A DNA stretch of 64,000 nucleotides from Stictocephala bisonia (GCA_035578905.1 JAQJVL010000290.1:62001-126000); one strand, 5' to 3'. Positions 35,476-47,940 are shown, counted from the first letter of the stretch. The notes: generated by a model not told the origin, from the sequence alone. Numbers and translations: made by a program.

Positions 35476-38400
35476 TTGTGTAGTAATACAATCAAACAAT
35501 ATTGAGTTTTTACTTCTCATATTACTCTATGAATTATTTGGAAGTGGATGTTGTAGGCCTAATTAATTACATCTCAGAGTTGATTCCTCGATCTAATACA
35601 ATCAGTGCATTATATTAGTTGATTCAATTGGGTAAGGAATAAGATCAGAAGTGTACAGCCCCTCCCCCAATCTAACAGTAAACAATAAAAATATTCCCTT
35701 TATACTTTTCTAAATACAAATTAAATCAAAACTAATACATGTTTAATCTGTTTTTCATGTAACACGGTCCTCAGGGACACAATTTAAGTAAACATAAAGT
35801 ATTATCAAGTGTTGAAAAATAATTAATTGTAAACAGTTGTTGGTGTAACTTTTTAAAACTCCTAATAAATGGTAACTTTAAAAGGTCTCATTATAAGCAT
35901 TATTATTCACAGGTAAATCTAATTTTCATACAATATTACAGGTCACGTTACCTTTCGAATGCCGTTTGTTTCATTTTACCTAAATGCGATTTATATTTTA
36001 GTGCAAACTTTAAATAAATACAAAATTGTACCAAAATAACTTCATACGTCATTGTCGCCATTAAAATTTATTTTTTTTTTTTTAACTTCTAATCAGTATT
36101 TACAATATGATTTATAAATAATTTTTTAATGGGGTAGAGGGGTTCTTTCTTAATTCAAAAAAACTAATGATACGTGATGTAGGTAGGGTGGGTATTTAGA
36201 AAACCCATTGTATTGGTGAGTGGATCGTTTATACATTTTTATGGGTAGCTCTGTTCTCTTTCTTTAATCGAATTTCTTATATGTATGGCATACTTAATAT
36301 CTACAAAATGAGGAAATGAGTAAATAAAATTAAAAAAGGATATAATTAATTATATTACATTAAAATATTAATTGATTAACTATTAATATGTGTTGTGCAT
36401 TAGATGTAGTAGCTTTAATATTGCAAAAAACGTGAATCATTTAGTAGATAAAAATCTGATGTTGAAGTCAGGAATTAGCCACGATCATGTTATGTGAGTT
36501 GGATAAAATAGTAATGGAATATTTGATAGAACAGTAGGATATGTTCAGAATGAACAAGTGGGGATATAAATGTGTTAAAGCTATGGTGCGCCTCATGGAT
36601 TATGGATGAACAGTGAACCACCAAAATGACAGTAGAACTGACAATGTCAGCGCGTTGTTGTGTTGGTTGTAGGAAACAAAAATAATTTTCGTTATTTAAA
36701 TTACCATTAAATAATTAATATTTGATAAAACAGCAGATTTTTACTACTGTTATAAATACCATATTCAATTTGCTAATTTAGGTTTACATTTTTAATTTAA
36801 CTAGTAAGCAAACTTAAATCAACAGAATTTACGAGAATTGTCTTTACACAAGTCATATAAAAGGATATGGCTGAAAGCCTCTATTAATTGTATTTATATA
36901 ATTGAAGAATGTAGATTTATTATTGTATTATTTTTGTATGAATATTGTATTTAAATACATTAAAAGGGATTGTTTTTAGTTCCTACGTTGAAATTACCTC
37001 CCTAGCAGAAAAGACGTAACTAATTTTAATAATTGTGTGCCAAATTGAACTTGTTCATTTTGTGATCTGCTCAAATTAACTAGTAATATTGTTAATAATT
37101 TAGTCAGTCAAACCATTGACTATAGAAAGGAGAAGACTGTCCGCTCATATGGGTTCCGTATAGCCGTGATTACTGTTCAGTAAAATGATTTCGTGTTCTG
37201 TCTTCACAGGTAGCGCCAGTGGTCTCCCTCTCTCCAGCACTCACTGAAGTAATAGCTGTGCTATTAGTAAGCCAAACAGTCGCCCGAGCGCTTACTGACG
37301 CCAATCACCAATAGATAGCAGCACAGGTTCTTGCTAACAACTAATGTGTTAACTTAGACACAGTCTGTTTGTAATTATTTGTAATCTGAAGGTAAACGTA
37401 TATGTATACAACGACCCGTTTATGTATTTATTCATATAATGCTTCAGGTTTATGAAGTTATTTATGGGATGTTGTATATTCTAGATACTTATATATAAGA
37501 TCTCTTATCAGATGTTTGAAACTTCATGACATAAAGTATTGCCTACTGTACGTTATCAAGTTTGAAACATTAAATATTCAAAGTAGGATGTTTATTATTT
37601 TTTTGCTTTTTATTAAGTGGAAAATAAGAAACTACTGATGTATCAGGACTTTAAATCAATTTTCGTATTTAAATTAGTAAAATTATTTGAAATGGAACAT
37701 GATTTTAAAATGGATCAATATTCATCCCTATCTCATTTGGTATCAAATTTAAAGTTCATAAAAATAACAGAAACTCAAACTAAAGGTTATTATTTTGTTT
37801 GAAAAATTTGAAAAAAATTAATATCAATCATATCAATGTTTTAATTTACATAAGTAATATTGATAAAACGAATTCTATGAAAATTATACGAGGAAAACCT
37901 CTCATATTCTAGGTAATAATTATTTAAATAAAATTAAAACATGAGTTTTAAAGAGACTTATAAAACTCAAATTATTATTTTTTTTAATTTTGGTTATTTT
38001 TTATTTACATATTTGGTATATATAATAAAATTACTATTTGATCATTTAAGAGTAACAAGTTTTAACTTAATTAGTTGATTACAATTAATTTCCATGTGTT
38101 TGTTTTCATTTACTTTTATGCTGTAATGTAAGTCATAAGCAGCAGAAATCAGCGTAATTTATTTCTTTTGGCTTAGTTTTTACAGTATGTATTATTTGCA
38201 ATTTGAACCATATGTTGACGATAAAGGAGAACGTATTAGATATGAAAATCTTATTAAAAGTATTTCTGTTGAACTAAATTAGTGGAAGACTATATTTTGT
38301 ATCAATTACACTAAGATTGATGACACATTAAATGTTTTGTCTACAAGATAAGCTTAGACTTTCAAAAGTTGACATGGTGATTTTTACACGATATTTATTA

Positions 38401-39847
38401 TATTTAGGTCCAAAAAGTTTTAAATAGATTACTTGAAAGTGTAAGGAGTATAAATAATCCCAAGTAGTTTAATCGCAAATTGTAGGAATGGTTGTTTATT
38501 CAATGTAATATGGATTATTTATTCGAAGTTCACTTATAGTTTGGACTAAACATACGGATGAAACCCTTTTTTAATTTTATCTAGCTAGCATTATATTATT
38601 ATTTTAATTATACTATGAATATAATTATATATAAATAGTTTGTTTTTTTTATTTAATTTTTTATACGTTTCACCGATTGTATATATTGTGGACAGGCATA
38701 CGACACTATTAATCTTGTAGTCCTTTCTTTCTTTTTGTCTTTTTTAATTTTTTGTTGTACATTTTTTGTTTGACACCACAGGAGTTTTCTTTTTTTAAGT
38801 TGAGCTAGGCTGACGGGATTTTTATTTTGTATTAACTTTTACTATCGTTAAAGACGTTTATTTATTTACTACGTATTAACTTTCACTGGCCATACTACTG
38901 AAACACGTGGCCTGAATAACTTTTTAAAAATTAATTAGAAAATATTGTGTTTTACTGCATTACTATCTAATACACTAAGTTACTTAGCCATTGCAATAAA
39001 GGAGTTTTTACGTGTCGTGTAGTATGAAACCTTGTGTGATAGTAGTAAGGTATTAACTTCGGGGGCTTTACTTCGGAAATAGTACTAAACTTCGACGATC
39101 TTGTAGTCTAAATGGGGTATGTCTCAACGCAAATTTTGAAATTTTAATGATTAAAATGTTAATATATTATCATACCACACATTTTCATTATCGACGTAAG
39201 AACACGCCTTATTTAAACAAGAGAAAAAGACAAAAATAGATTAATAAAACAATTCAATGCAAATATGTATTATATTTAGTCATGTACAATATTACAAAAG
39301 CACTGCTGTTGTTTTAGTCTGTGTTGTCCTTATAAAAAACAATTTATTTTTTTAGTTTTTTTAATAAATAAGACTCTTTTATCTCAAAAAGATTTCGGAG
39401 ATAATTTTGTTCATTAAATAAAATTGCTAATTTGATTTATTTTTTAAATAATGTTCAAATTTATTTTAAGTCCAATCGATGCAGATTTTAAGCATTTTGA
39501 ATGAGAAAAGTTTGGAGAACGGAGTATTAAACAATATACAAAAATGTCAATCAGGGAATAATACTTTGTTTTGGCACAGTAGCACATTAAATGCTACATG
39601 TAATTTAAGACGTTGAATAGTCAAATAGTGATTTGATTGAAGAGAGAATTTGAATATTCATACAGTTTTGGTACGAGACCATCTTCAATACACTCTCTAC
39701 AGTGGAATTACCATTATTTTATAACAGGTTAGACCAAATCAAGTGATAATTTATGTTGAAAGTCATGATTTCGTTGCCATTTATATATAAATTGTAAACT
39801 GAATCGTTAGAGCTTAACGTTGGTTAAGTGAGTGAGCTAATGAAAAT
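35476..39847. other. AT-rich stretch, no gene; one dispersed repeat inside
   Basis: No family recognised. The segment at about 37209-37335 (CAGGTAGCGCCAGTGGTCTC, ATAGATAGCAGCACA) is related to 46722-46950. Confidence 0.45.
37209..37335. repeat. Dispersed repeat shared with 46.7 kb
   Basis: Shares CAGGTAGCG(C/T)CAGT, TCTCCCTC, CACT(C)GCTGAAGT, and GATAGCAGCACA in the same order as 46722-46950, which has an extra insert of about 90 bases. Unclassified. Confidence 0.7.
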
Positions 39848-40794
39848 AGGGTGTGTGCCTTATTTGGGGAGGGTTTTTTAAAATAATACAAATAAGAGAA
39901 ATGAAGTTCGAATTATATCATTGGGAGTTTATTTGATAGTTTTAACTATTATAAAGTAGTCCTTTGTAAATAAAATCAAATTAATTATAAAATGTAAATG
40001 TATGCAATTTCCCCAAATTGAGCGTATATGTTCCTAATTTGGGGAGGTCTCATTTGTCCATATAAACAAATTGGGGGATTAAGGAAGTGAATAAAAAAAA
40101 GTATAAAATAAAGAATTAAAGTTTTAATAGAAGGAAATATTACAAAAGAAACACAGAAATGTATATTGATTAGAATTTGACTATTAAAGACATATATTTT
40201 TCAGCTAACTTGACATATTGTTCTAACGTTTTCTTTGGTACATATATAGTGTATCTTATGGCTTTAAAACTGTCTATTTTTTTATTGCCACCTTTACTGA
40301 CTCTTTCATTCGTTCCTTATCCCAAGTATTACGAGGAGCCATCTGAAAGTGAAAAAAGCCTAATTTAGTTTCGTTCTCAATTTGGGGCTCCCCAAATTAC
40401 GAAAATGAGACCTCCCCAAATCAGGCAATCCCACGTTGTAAACATTCAATCTTAAATTTACTTTCTAAACGTAGTTTACACGAACGAATTCCACATCAAA
40501 AGAAAGTACCAACCATTATATACAAAAATGTTTTAACAACAATAACAAAATCATTTACCGTTAATTCCAAAAATCAGAACGAACTAGCACGAAACCAAAC
40601 TTTTAGTCACAGCAAAACCGTTCTGGATTAGTAATAGCCATCCACTAAACAACTGACGCACACGATTTAGTGAAAACTAAGGCACTATTATAGACAATCG
40701 CTCTGACTTATTCCAGTAGGTCTCAGCTCATCCTGGACCGAGATAATTGACCTCCCAAATTAAGAAACCTCCCTAAATAAGGCATATTTACCCT
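39848..40794. mobile_element. MITE-like element with multiple inverted TTTGGGGAGG repeats
   Basis: The ends are inverted: AGGGTGTGTGCCTTATTTGG on the left and, read inward from the right, AGGGTAAATATGCCTTATTT. A second nested inverted pair, CCTAATTTGGGGAGGTCTCA at 40033 against TGAGACCTCCCCAAATCAGG at 40405, lies inside, and AATTTGGGG/CCCCAAATT forms a hairpin at 40379-40398. So one core motif is present at least six times in mirrored order. A 63-codon frame inside (40177-40368) is not recognisable. No clear target duplication was found. Confidence 0.8.
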
Positions 40795-41096
40795 AAAGAG
40801 GTAAGCTATTGAATCTAGAGTTTAAACTGTTGTACTCTCTGTCATTTTCTCACATTTTATACTCGTTCTTTTCATTAAAAAAATCGATTTGGACTCTTCT
40901 TGGAATATATTTTAGTGACAGGATAAAATTTGCAGCTAAGAATGTTCTGGGAAATAATGTTTTGTTTTTACTAATTGATCAGTTTTTTCTTTGACTTGCG
41001 TATTTCTTTACTACGTAAGCCTATATCACACGGAACTGGTACCCAGCAGTGTTCTCCAGCGTGTTAGAAGAACTATCAGAGGAATCTGAAGAGTTA

Positions 41097-41381
41097 TTTT
41101 TCTATTTATTTTATTTTATTTATTCATGAGACGCCGATCGTCAAGATATGGGCGAATATGGATTTCGAATGAGTGTGATGAGTGTAGATGAGCGAATGTA
41201 GTCATTGTTACAAACTAAGGCCGACTACTCCTTAGAAAGTGTCATTAATTAATAGCCCAATGACAAATAAACAGCCGGTGATTATCAGCTGATCCTTCTC
41301 AAAATGTATTGACTCTGATTGGGATCGAACTGAGAACCTTAGCACATGAAGCTGGGATTGAACTAACTACGCTACCGACCA
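41097..41381 (-). mobile_element. tRNA-derived SINE
   Basis: On the minus strand the head reads GGTCGGTAGCGTAGTTAG (A-box-like TAGCGTAGTTAG at about 41376-41364), and AGTTCGATCCC at about 41330-41320 fits the B box GGTTCGANNCC; spacing is tRNA-like. A tRNA-unrelated body follows, then GCCCATATCTTGACGATCGG, CGTCTCATGAATAAATA and an A/T tail at 41097-41125. The 3' end is shared with 15417-15477. Pol III transcription is inferred from the boxes. Confidence 0.82.
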
Positions 41382-42769
41382 ATTTAGTTTCACTAGCTTC
41401 ATTCCTCTCTAACAAAAGTGGTATTACCATGTGAAACACTTCTGGGATTATCTAGCTGAAACAAAACAATGGATCATAACTTTAGTAACAACATATTATG
41501 AAGTGAACACATATTATAACGTAGTTATGTTATTCTACATTTACACTTAAGTTAAGTAAAATAAATTATTGATAGTAGAAGATGCTACGCTTTCTTTAAC
41601 TATTTTTAACTATTGTTTAACTATTGAATAAATCATACTAACAATAAACATTCCATAGTTTTGTAAATATAATACAAAACGATTAATATTCTAGTAAAAG
41701 TAAAAATGTCATTGTTTTACTGGCCAACCAGATTTTCAATTCCTATCCAGTTTTTCTAACACATCTTAGTTTTAATGTTTGGCCGTCATCTGACAAACTG
41801 AATTCTCTTAATAAATTTATACAATTCTATGTCGTTTTTAAGGGTTATGGCAGACCCGGTACCGAGTACTGTAATTACAAAAACACGCCGCAAAACTCAA
41901 CCCCACTCTTGGAAATATTAGTTTAACACTAACAAACTATTTAATGCTTAATCAGTGGATCCAGCCACTATGGGAAACACGCACTAAATATGGTGCTAAG
42001 CTAGTAATTGTGAAATAACGCAATGTCAGACACTCCCCTAACCTCACCGAGGTGTCGGCGACATGGTAACTCTGAATCACAATCAACCAGAGGTCGCACT
42101 TAACACAATTTGTTGCCCGATGTAGACACTTGCACTCCGATACTGTGTGCCACTAAAACCTGTTTATCAACTGACATACGGTAATTCTGTGTCTTATTCA
42201 CCTTACAAATAGACATATTTATGTGCTTGGTAATACAATTAACTATGTTTTTGACAGATTGTTAACTGTGATCTTCAAATTAAGACTTTACTAAAAATTT
42301 TTTTAGATGTTGCTCTGCATAAATAAAATTGCTAAACATTTTCTGAAACTGACCGCTAATAAATTTATTTTTAATCCTGCAGTGACCATTACTTTCTCAT
42401 CAATATTCGTATTTGTCACGTAAGTCATCATACAGAAATTCCTAATGACCTATTTCTAATGATTAGAAATAATCTATACTCATTGAACAGTTACACAAAA
42501 TTATAGTTTTTGATGAAACGTTTGGTGTTTTAAGCTCACAGTGACCGTGTCGTTACAGCGATAGGTATCACCCTAATTGGGGTGTAGTTTGGTTCAGTCA
42601 GTGTAACGAGCCGCCGGGCGAGGGTCAGGGCTGTGATATGATTAATGTAACCATACTATTACTGAGAGTTGTTGAGCAGGTTGGAGCCTGGGGACAGTGA
42701 CTGGCATGTGTGTGTCGACATGTGGTGGGCAGATTGTTGCACGTCAAAACTGTTCTGCGAGTCGGATCC
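41382..42769. other. No gene recognised
   Basis: Moderately AT-rich with a few GC-richer islands (41990-42080, 42590-42700); no coding homology seen. Confidence 0.4.
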
Positions 42770-43610
42770 AAAAGTATAGATACTCGTATTTGAAGATCAA
42801 CTGTGTGGAAAGTATAAGACGTAGGAACACTGAATTACCATCAAAATGTCTCTCATTCATTTATGCATTTATGAGTGTAAATTGTATGTTTTTACCTTTT
42901 CCCATTTAAAAAAAATCTTCTTTGGAGTGAAAAAATACACAATTCTTTATAGTTTCAGATTACTTGTGATGTTTTAAAATTCACTGTAGTAAAAATAATG
43001 ACCAGATCATTTTGCAACTTTAATAGCGTGTAGATACTTTAATTTAAACTACATGTACGAAGTTTCAGAATTTTTTAGTCGCATAAAAAATTCTGTTAAC
43101 AATTTTCTAAAATAACTTTTTCTCGACACTGAAAAGAGATACGAACTTGAGACAAACTAAGGTTTCTGGTATCTGATGTCAATAATTCGAATATATATAT
43201 ATATATTTATTTTATTGTATGATACTGATTGATTTTATGTAGTTTTATTTATCTTTGAAATGTCATATGCACCGGACCGTGTAATCGCGGCCTTCCCCGA
43301 CTACCCGGCGGGCAAAACTGCATGCAACGTTGCCGCGTTGTTACAGTTAGCGTGTCTCTTCCAACCAGGTGGTTACGGCAGTTTCTAAAAAACTGTGTGT
43401 AACGAATGCTTGACTATATGAATTTCTCAAAACACTTACATTCTGGACCTTTAAAAATCTTTTATTAGATGTGTTAGAATTAAAAACCAATAAACTAATT
43501 GACAAAAACATTTCCCATCATCTTTTCTCATGAGTGCTTTGGACCTCCGATGGCAGGTTTTAAAGTGTTTTCTTTTTGCAATATATACAGTTAACTATTT
43601 ACAACATGTA
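42770..43610. repeat. Left long inverted repeat of the transposon
   Basis: Matches the reverse complement of 45708-46530. Shared landmarks run in order: GAAGATCAACTGTGTGGAAA, ATGACCAGAT, TTTCAGAATTTTTTAG, an AT run at 43189-43215, CACCGGACCGTGTAAT, a GC-rich core with CCCGGCGGGC, then CTTGACTATATGAATTTCTC and TTTGGACCTC. Confidence 0.93.
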
Positions 43611-45117
43611 TATAAATTATTATTTACAATCTTAAATATTGAAAGGCTTTTGTTTATTTCAAAATTGTATTCATTATCCTCTCTGAAGTCATCTCTACTG
43701 TCATCTGAAAAATCAGATGAAGTCTCGTCCAAATGTACTAAAATTGGTTTAGTTATTAGTAACTTATCTAATAGGTCATCTTGTTTCCAATAATAGTATT
43801 CAAGTTTTTGACATGTTCAATGCATTGTTTCCAAAGGTCGGGAGTAACGTAAGGATTCCTTGCACAAACGATTCATTACGTCCATTGATCTTCCTTTATC
43901 CACTTGGTTGGTCATGTTTTTCCCATTTTATTTTTACCATAGGCCCACACTATCTCAGTGGGATTCAGCTCACAGTCAGCTACTGGTAGCCAAATAAGCT
44001 CTACATCGTGCCGAAGACGCTTGATTACCTATTCCAGTCTTTTCTCTGATGTTTTAAAATATTACTTGGCGTGGATAATCAATTCAGTCTTTGTCATATT
44101 TTGGTAAATTCAAATACCTGAGGGAGTTGAAATATGTCTTCCTATTAGCCATGTTATAATTTGCTCCTTTCTCTAAGACATAGTGGGATTCTTCGTAGCC
44201 GCATCAACCATTGTGTGGTATGGAGCTTGTTCGATAATGATTTATCTGGCAAAATTTGCAAAACATTTTCAAACCATTCCAAATAATGAACAGAATTCAT
44301 CTCACTGTGGTAATCTCCAGTATTTTTCTTTCCAATGAAACAAGTTCAGCTCCAGGTAGAAATCCATCTTCACTACCATTGTGCAGAACAATAATCCGGT
44401 TTCCATCTCCTGATGGTGTTTTACATCCCTCACGCCATCTATAAATCTGTTAGATTTGCTCTCTATACTGGTTGTAATTGTCAACCGTTTTATTAAGGAT
44501 ATCTAAAGTGTTTTCTTGCCACGCATGAGTCATCGTGTGGTTTTGGCAGCACCAAGTTTTATCAGAATAGAATACTTTATATCCTTTGGAACGCAAGTCT
44601 TTAATTTTTCTTAAATATGTATGATGTGATGTAGCTATCGTAATTAATTCCATTAAAATAGATTTCTTGTTAAGTTTTTTGAAGGAAAATCCAAGATTCT
44701 TTACTACTTTTAGAAGTGTGATTTTAGACATTTCTGGAAAGTCGGGTAAGCTGTTAATAAGGTTATTAAGTACATTTTGAATGTTTTGAAATATTCTTTT
44801 CAAATAAAGCTCATAGATATTTCTTCTAATAACTCCAAGTGTAAAGTCGTCAAGACGTATATTGGGCCGGCCTATTTTTTCACAATCAACTTGCTTAGCT
44901 TTTTTTTCTTTGTCCACCTTCAGCGTTGTCTTCATTTTCTTTCATCGACGCACCACACCTCTTCACAGTTGCAGTAGATTTTCCAACACACTCCAACACT
45001 TTTTTGTAGATCGGATATCGTTTCCACTCCACATTTCTCCCCCTCGGCTCGTAAGAAACATATCGCACTGACTATCATAGCGAACTCTTCATCTGATAAA
45101 CGTGGTTATCTAGGCAT
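43595..45117 (-). pseudogene. IS630/Tc1-mariner DDE transposase, decayed
   Basis: The frame from an ATG at 45117 gives RLSDEEFAMIVS, then shifts into KSTATVKRCGA, resembling the N-terminal helix-turn-helix. The longest open part (44935-44450) contains GRPNIRLDDFTLGVIRRNIY, LPEMSKITLL-like text, LGFSFKKLN and KVFYSDKTWC, the first catalytic Asp region (related proteins read DETW). Frame-shifted text continues: VKHPSGDGNRIIVLHNGSED, IIEQAPYH (family: DNAPYH, so the second Asp is Glu here), and VELIWLPVADCELNPTEIVW with the third acidic position. An acidic tail (SSDFSDDSRDDF) precedes the TAG at 43595-43597. The protein would cut and paste the element. With several shifts and an altered second catalytic residue it is inactive. 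The family is clear; the subfamily is not. Confidence 0.85.
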
Positions 45118-45546
45118 CTTAAACTATATGATCAGAAGCAATAATTCTACACAATGAGATCTTTCCTTACAAATGACTCTTTATAAGAAATATTTGTTCC
45201 ATTGTCTATCTAGGAATGGCAAGTGAGTTAGTTCCTTTATGAATCACCTATTAGTTTCACATTTGGAACTGAGAAACAACCATTAAACCTAAGAATGCCA
45301 ATGATGGATGTAGGTCAGGTTCAGGGTAGAAATGACTTCCTATAGAAGGAAGCATTAGTCATGTTCCTTCCTCCATTTAGCTATTTGAAAAAGATAATTA
45401 CTTGTTAATTATTACGTATATTTTTTTATTAATGTGTGATGACTACACAAATACTACAAGGAAATTATTTGTTTTACAGGACGATGAATAACTTTTTAAA
45501 ATCTGTAAATACTTACAAAATTGTACATATTGTAAATAATAAACGT

Positions 45547-45675
45547 ACAGTAGTACTGACCCACCCGCCCGCCCATACTCGTACAGTGGTACTGACCCAC
45601 AACGTACAGTGGTACTGACCCACCCTACACGTACAGTGGTACTGACCTACCCGCCCGCCCAAACACGTACAGTAA
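45547..45675. repeat. GTACAGTGGTACTGACCCACC tandem array
   Basis: Four copies of CGTACAGTGGTACTGACCC with GC-rich spacers CACCCGCCCGCCC. Related arrays lie at 18279 and 54958. The GC content contrasts strongly with the surroundings. Confidence 0.9.
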
Positions 45676-45707
45676 TTTTGTAAATATTTAGCCCTACATT
45701 GTATATT

Positions 45708-46530
45708 TACTATGTATAAACAAAGTTAGTTGTATATATTTTAAAAAGGAAACACTTTAAAACCTGTCATTAGAGGTCCAAAGCTCTTATGAGAAAAGAT
45801 GATTTGAAATGTTTTTCTCAATTAGTATTGGTTTTAATTCTAACACATCTGAAAAAGAGATTTAAAGGTCCATAATGTAATTGTTTTGAGAAATTCATAT
45901 AGTCAAGCATTCGTTATACAAAATTATTTGAAAACTGCCATAACCACCTGGTTGGAAGAGGCGCGCCAACTGTAACAACGGGGCAACGTTGCATCCAGTT
46001 TCGCCCGCCGGGTAGACGGGGAAGGCCGAGATTACACGGTCCGGTGCATATGACACCTCAAAGATTAATAAAGCTGTATAAAATCAATCAGTATCCATAC
46101 AATAAAATAAATATATTTTGGAATTACTGACATCAGATACCAGACACCATAAGTTCGTTTCTCTTTTCAGTGTTGAGAAAAAATTACTTTAGAAAATTGA
46201 TAACAGAATTTATCATGCAACTAAAAAATTCTGAAACGTTGTACAAGTGGTTTAAATTAAAGTATCTACACGCTATTAAAGTTGAAAAATTATCTGGTCA
46301 TTATTTTTACTACTGTGAGTTTTCAAACATTACAAGTAATCTGAAACTGTAAAAAATTATAAATTTTTCACTCTAAAGAAGATTTTTAAAAAATTGGAAA
46401 AGGTAAAAATATAAAATTTACACTCATAAACGCAAATATAAACGAGAAAAAATTTGATGGTAATTTAGTTTTCTTACGTCTTATACTTTCCACACAGTTG
46501 ATCTTCAAACTCGAGTATCTATACTTTTTT
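45708..46530. repeat. Right long inverted repeat of the transposon
   Basis: Inverted partner of 42770-43610. It diverges by scattered substitutions and small gaps, so the copy is not very recent. The outer end reads CGAGTATCTATACTTTT. Confidence 0.93.
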
Positions 46531-46721
46531 ATCTAACATAGTGCAAACGTTTTTATGATTAGGTTACAATTTATTTGTAGATTCCAATCTTTAGTTGATT
46601 GGTACATGTTTGGATCACTCTTACCACTGACTAAAGAAACAATAAGGCCATCCAATTATACAGAGCCTGTGAAGCCGGGTTTCTTGTTTAGTGAATTAAG
46701 TTCAGGTTCGGTTCGGACAGG

Positions 46722-46950
46722 TAGCGTCAGTAGTCTCCCTCATCATGTATCTCGTCATCCCTCTCTCTCTGTCTCTCTCCAGTACAATTATTTAAGGTTG
46801 ATTGGAAGAGAGGACTATTAGTCCGCCTAATAACGTCATTTTTAATTTCATTTTAACACTCGCTGAAGTGACTAAATCTGCAGTAATAGTAAGTTGAACA
46901 GTTGTGTGAGTGCTTATTTAAATCCAATTACCGTTAGATAGCAGCACAAG
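46722..46950. repeat. Dispersed repeat shared with 37.2 kb
   Basis: Same order of landmarks as 37209-37335: CAGGTAGCGTCAGTAGTCTC, CACTCGCTGAAGT, TTAGATAGCAGCACA. It carries an extra segment with a CTCTCTCTGTCTCTCTC run at about 46770. Confidence 0.7.
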
Positions 46951-47510
46951 TGAGCGTTCACAGCAAATGCATTGCCTTGGGAAGTCTTTTACCTATAATC
47001 ATCAAGTCTCTTACCCATAAATGATTATAACTACTTTATAGTTGGTTTTTCTGAAACTACAGAACGTTTAACATAGAGTTTATTTGTTATGTACTATTAT
47101 GTTCTCTACATTATATTAGATAATTTTAGATTTTTATGATGAAAAATGTTTTCATAGTAGATAAATAGCTAAGAAACAACAGTATTATTTTTTCAGTGGT
47201 AGAGCCGAAAAATCACGAAAATGAGGAAAAACGAAAACATAATTTTGTCCCTTAATATAGCCCTGTACTCAATTTATGTGGAATTTTGCCCTGATTTCAA
47301 ATATGACAGGGTCTTTGCAATCAAACCATTATTAAGAATGTTAACAGTAGAAATATGCCTATTTCAGCAAGGTTAAAGTTCTGTTACGATAGGGCAATTA
47401 CAATGGGTTTTAATATTTTATTCATTTTGTTTTATTAGCCTCCAGAACTGTTATATTATAGAAATAATATTGGTTGAATTACCTTTTTTCCTGTCAACAG
47501 TTCTTCTTAC

Positions 47511-47607
47511 ATAATCTGCGTCACTATGTACATTTCGAAGCGTAGAGCTTCATCATCAGGCTTTCCAAAAACGTCACTATTTACATACGGTATGGTGTTA
47601 TTAAATG
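47511..47607 (-). CDS. Probable host-gene exon 3
   Basis: Third exon of the gene starting at 48222. The acceptor TTATTTTTTAG precedes it (a 51-base intron) and the donor GTAAGAAG follows at 47510. Joining the single base left by exon 2 gives the text SFNNTIPYVNSDVFGKPDDE and ALRFEMYIVTQI with no stop, ending in phase 2. Agreement of phase at both junctions supports a real gene. The next exon was not found; it may lie far to the left across the transposon, or be lost. This exon contains by chance a hammerhead-like CTGATGA...GAAA string. Confidence 0.65.
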
Positions 47608-47658
47608 CTAAAAAATAATCATAAAAAAACTTTGAATAGTAAAAACATGTTCACTTAC

Positions 47659-47779
47659 ATTGGGCGATAGCCAAGACCAAATCATATTCTGGTTTCAGCT
47701 TTAAGTCTAATTTGGGAGGAGCTCTTAACCAGTGAAGCATTTCAATCCACTTTATTCGGTCTGGTCCGTTGTATGTGTT
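47659..47779 (-). CDS. Probable host-gene exon 2
   Basis: Exon of 121 bases. It is preceded by a pyrimidine-rich tract (a long T run on this strand, 47787-47811) and TTGCTTCAG, and followed by GTAAGTGAAC, a near-consensus donor. It encodes NTYNGPDRIKWIEMLHWLRA then PPKLDLKLKPEYDLVLAIAQ. It continues exon 1 in phase 0 and leaves one base for exon 3. Amino-acid composition is protein-like, unlike the surrounding accidental frames. I do not recognise the family. Confidence 0.7.
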
Positions 47780-47940
47780 CTGAAGCAAAAAAAAAAAAAA
47801 AAAAAAAAAATTATTGAAACAGACACAGTAAAATTTATTCAGTTTTCTATGTCAGATAAGGGGTTTTATATTTTTGGCCATCAAATTACGTTTTATTATT
47901 GATTGGCAATAACAACTTATTTCAGTCTGTATGACGATAC

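Larger units (their letters stand above)
42770..46530 (-). mobile_element. IS630/Tc1-mariner-type transposon with ~840-bp inverted repeats
   Basis: Two long arms (42770-43610 and about 45708-46530) are inverted copies of each other, starting AAAGTATAGATACTCG at each outer end. Between them lies one decayed transposase gene on the minus strand whose stop codon falls at the inner edge of the left arm, so gene and arms belong together. Arms this long are unusual for the superfamily, where terminal repeats are normally tens to a few hundred bases. Exact termini and a TA duplication could not be fixed. A tandem array (45547-45672) sits in the interior. Confidence 0.85.

Noticed and set aside
41310..41381. 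Genuine tRNA gene
   Set aside because: A and B boxes are present but the acceptor and anticodon stems do not close, and an A/T tail follows, so it is a SINE head.
47520..47575. Hammerhead ribozyme core (CTGATGA, GAAGC/GCTTC stem, GAAA) on the minus strand
   Set aside because: It lies inside a spliced exon where the same bases encode KPDDEALRFEM in the frame dictated by both splice junctions, and stems I and III do not form. Chance resemblance.
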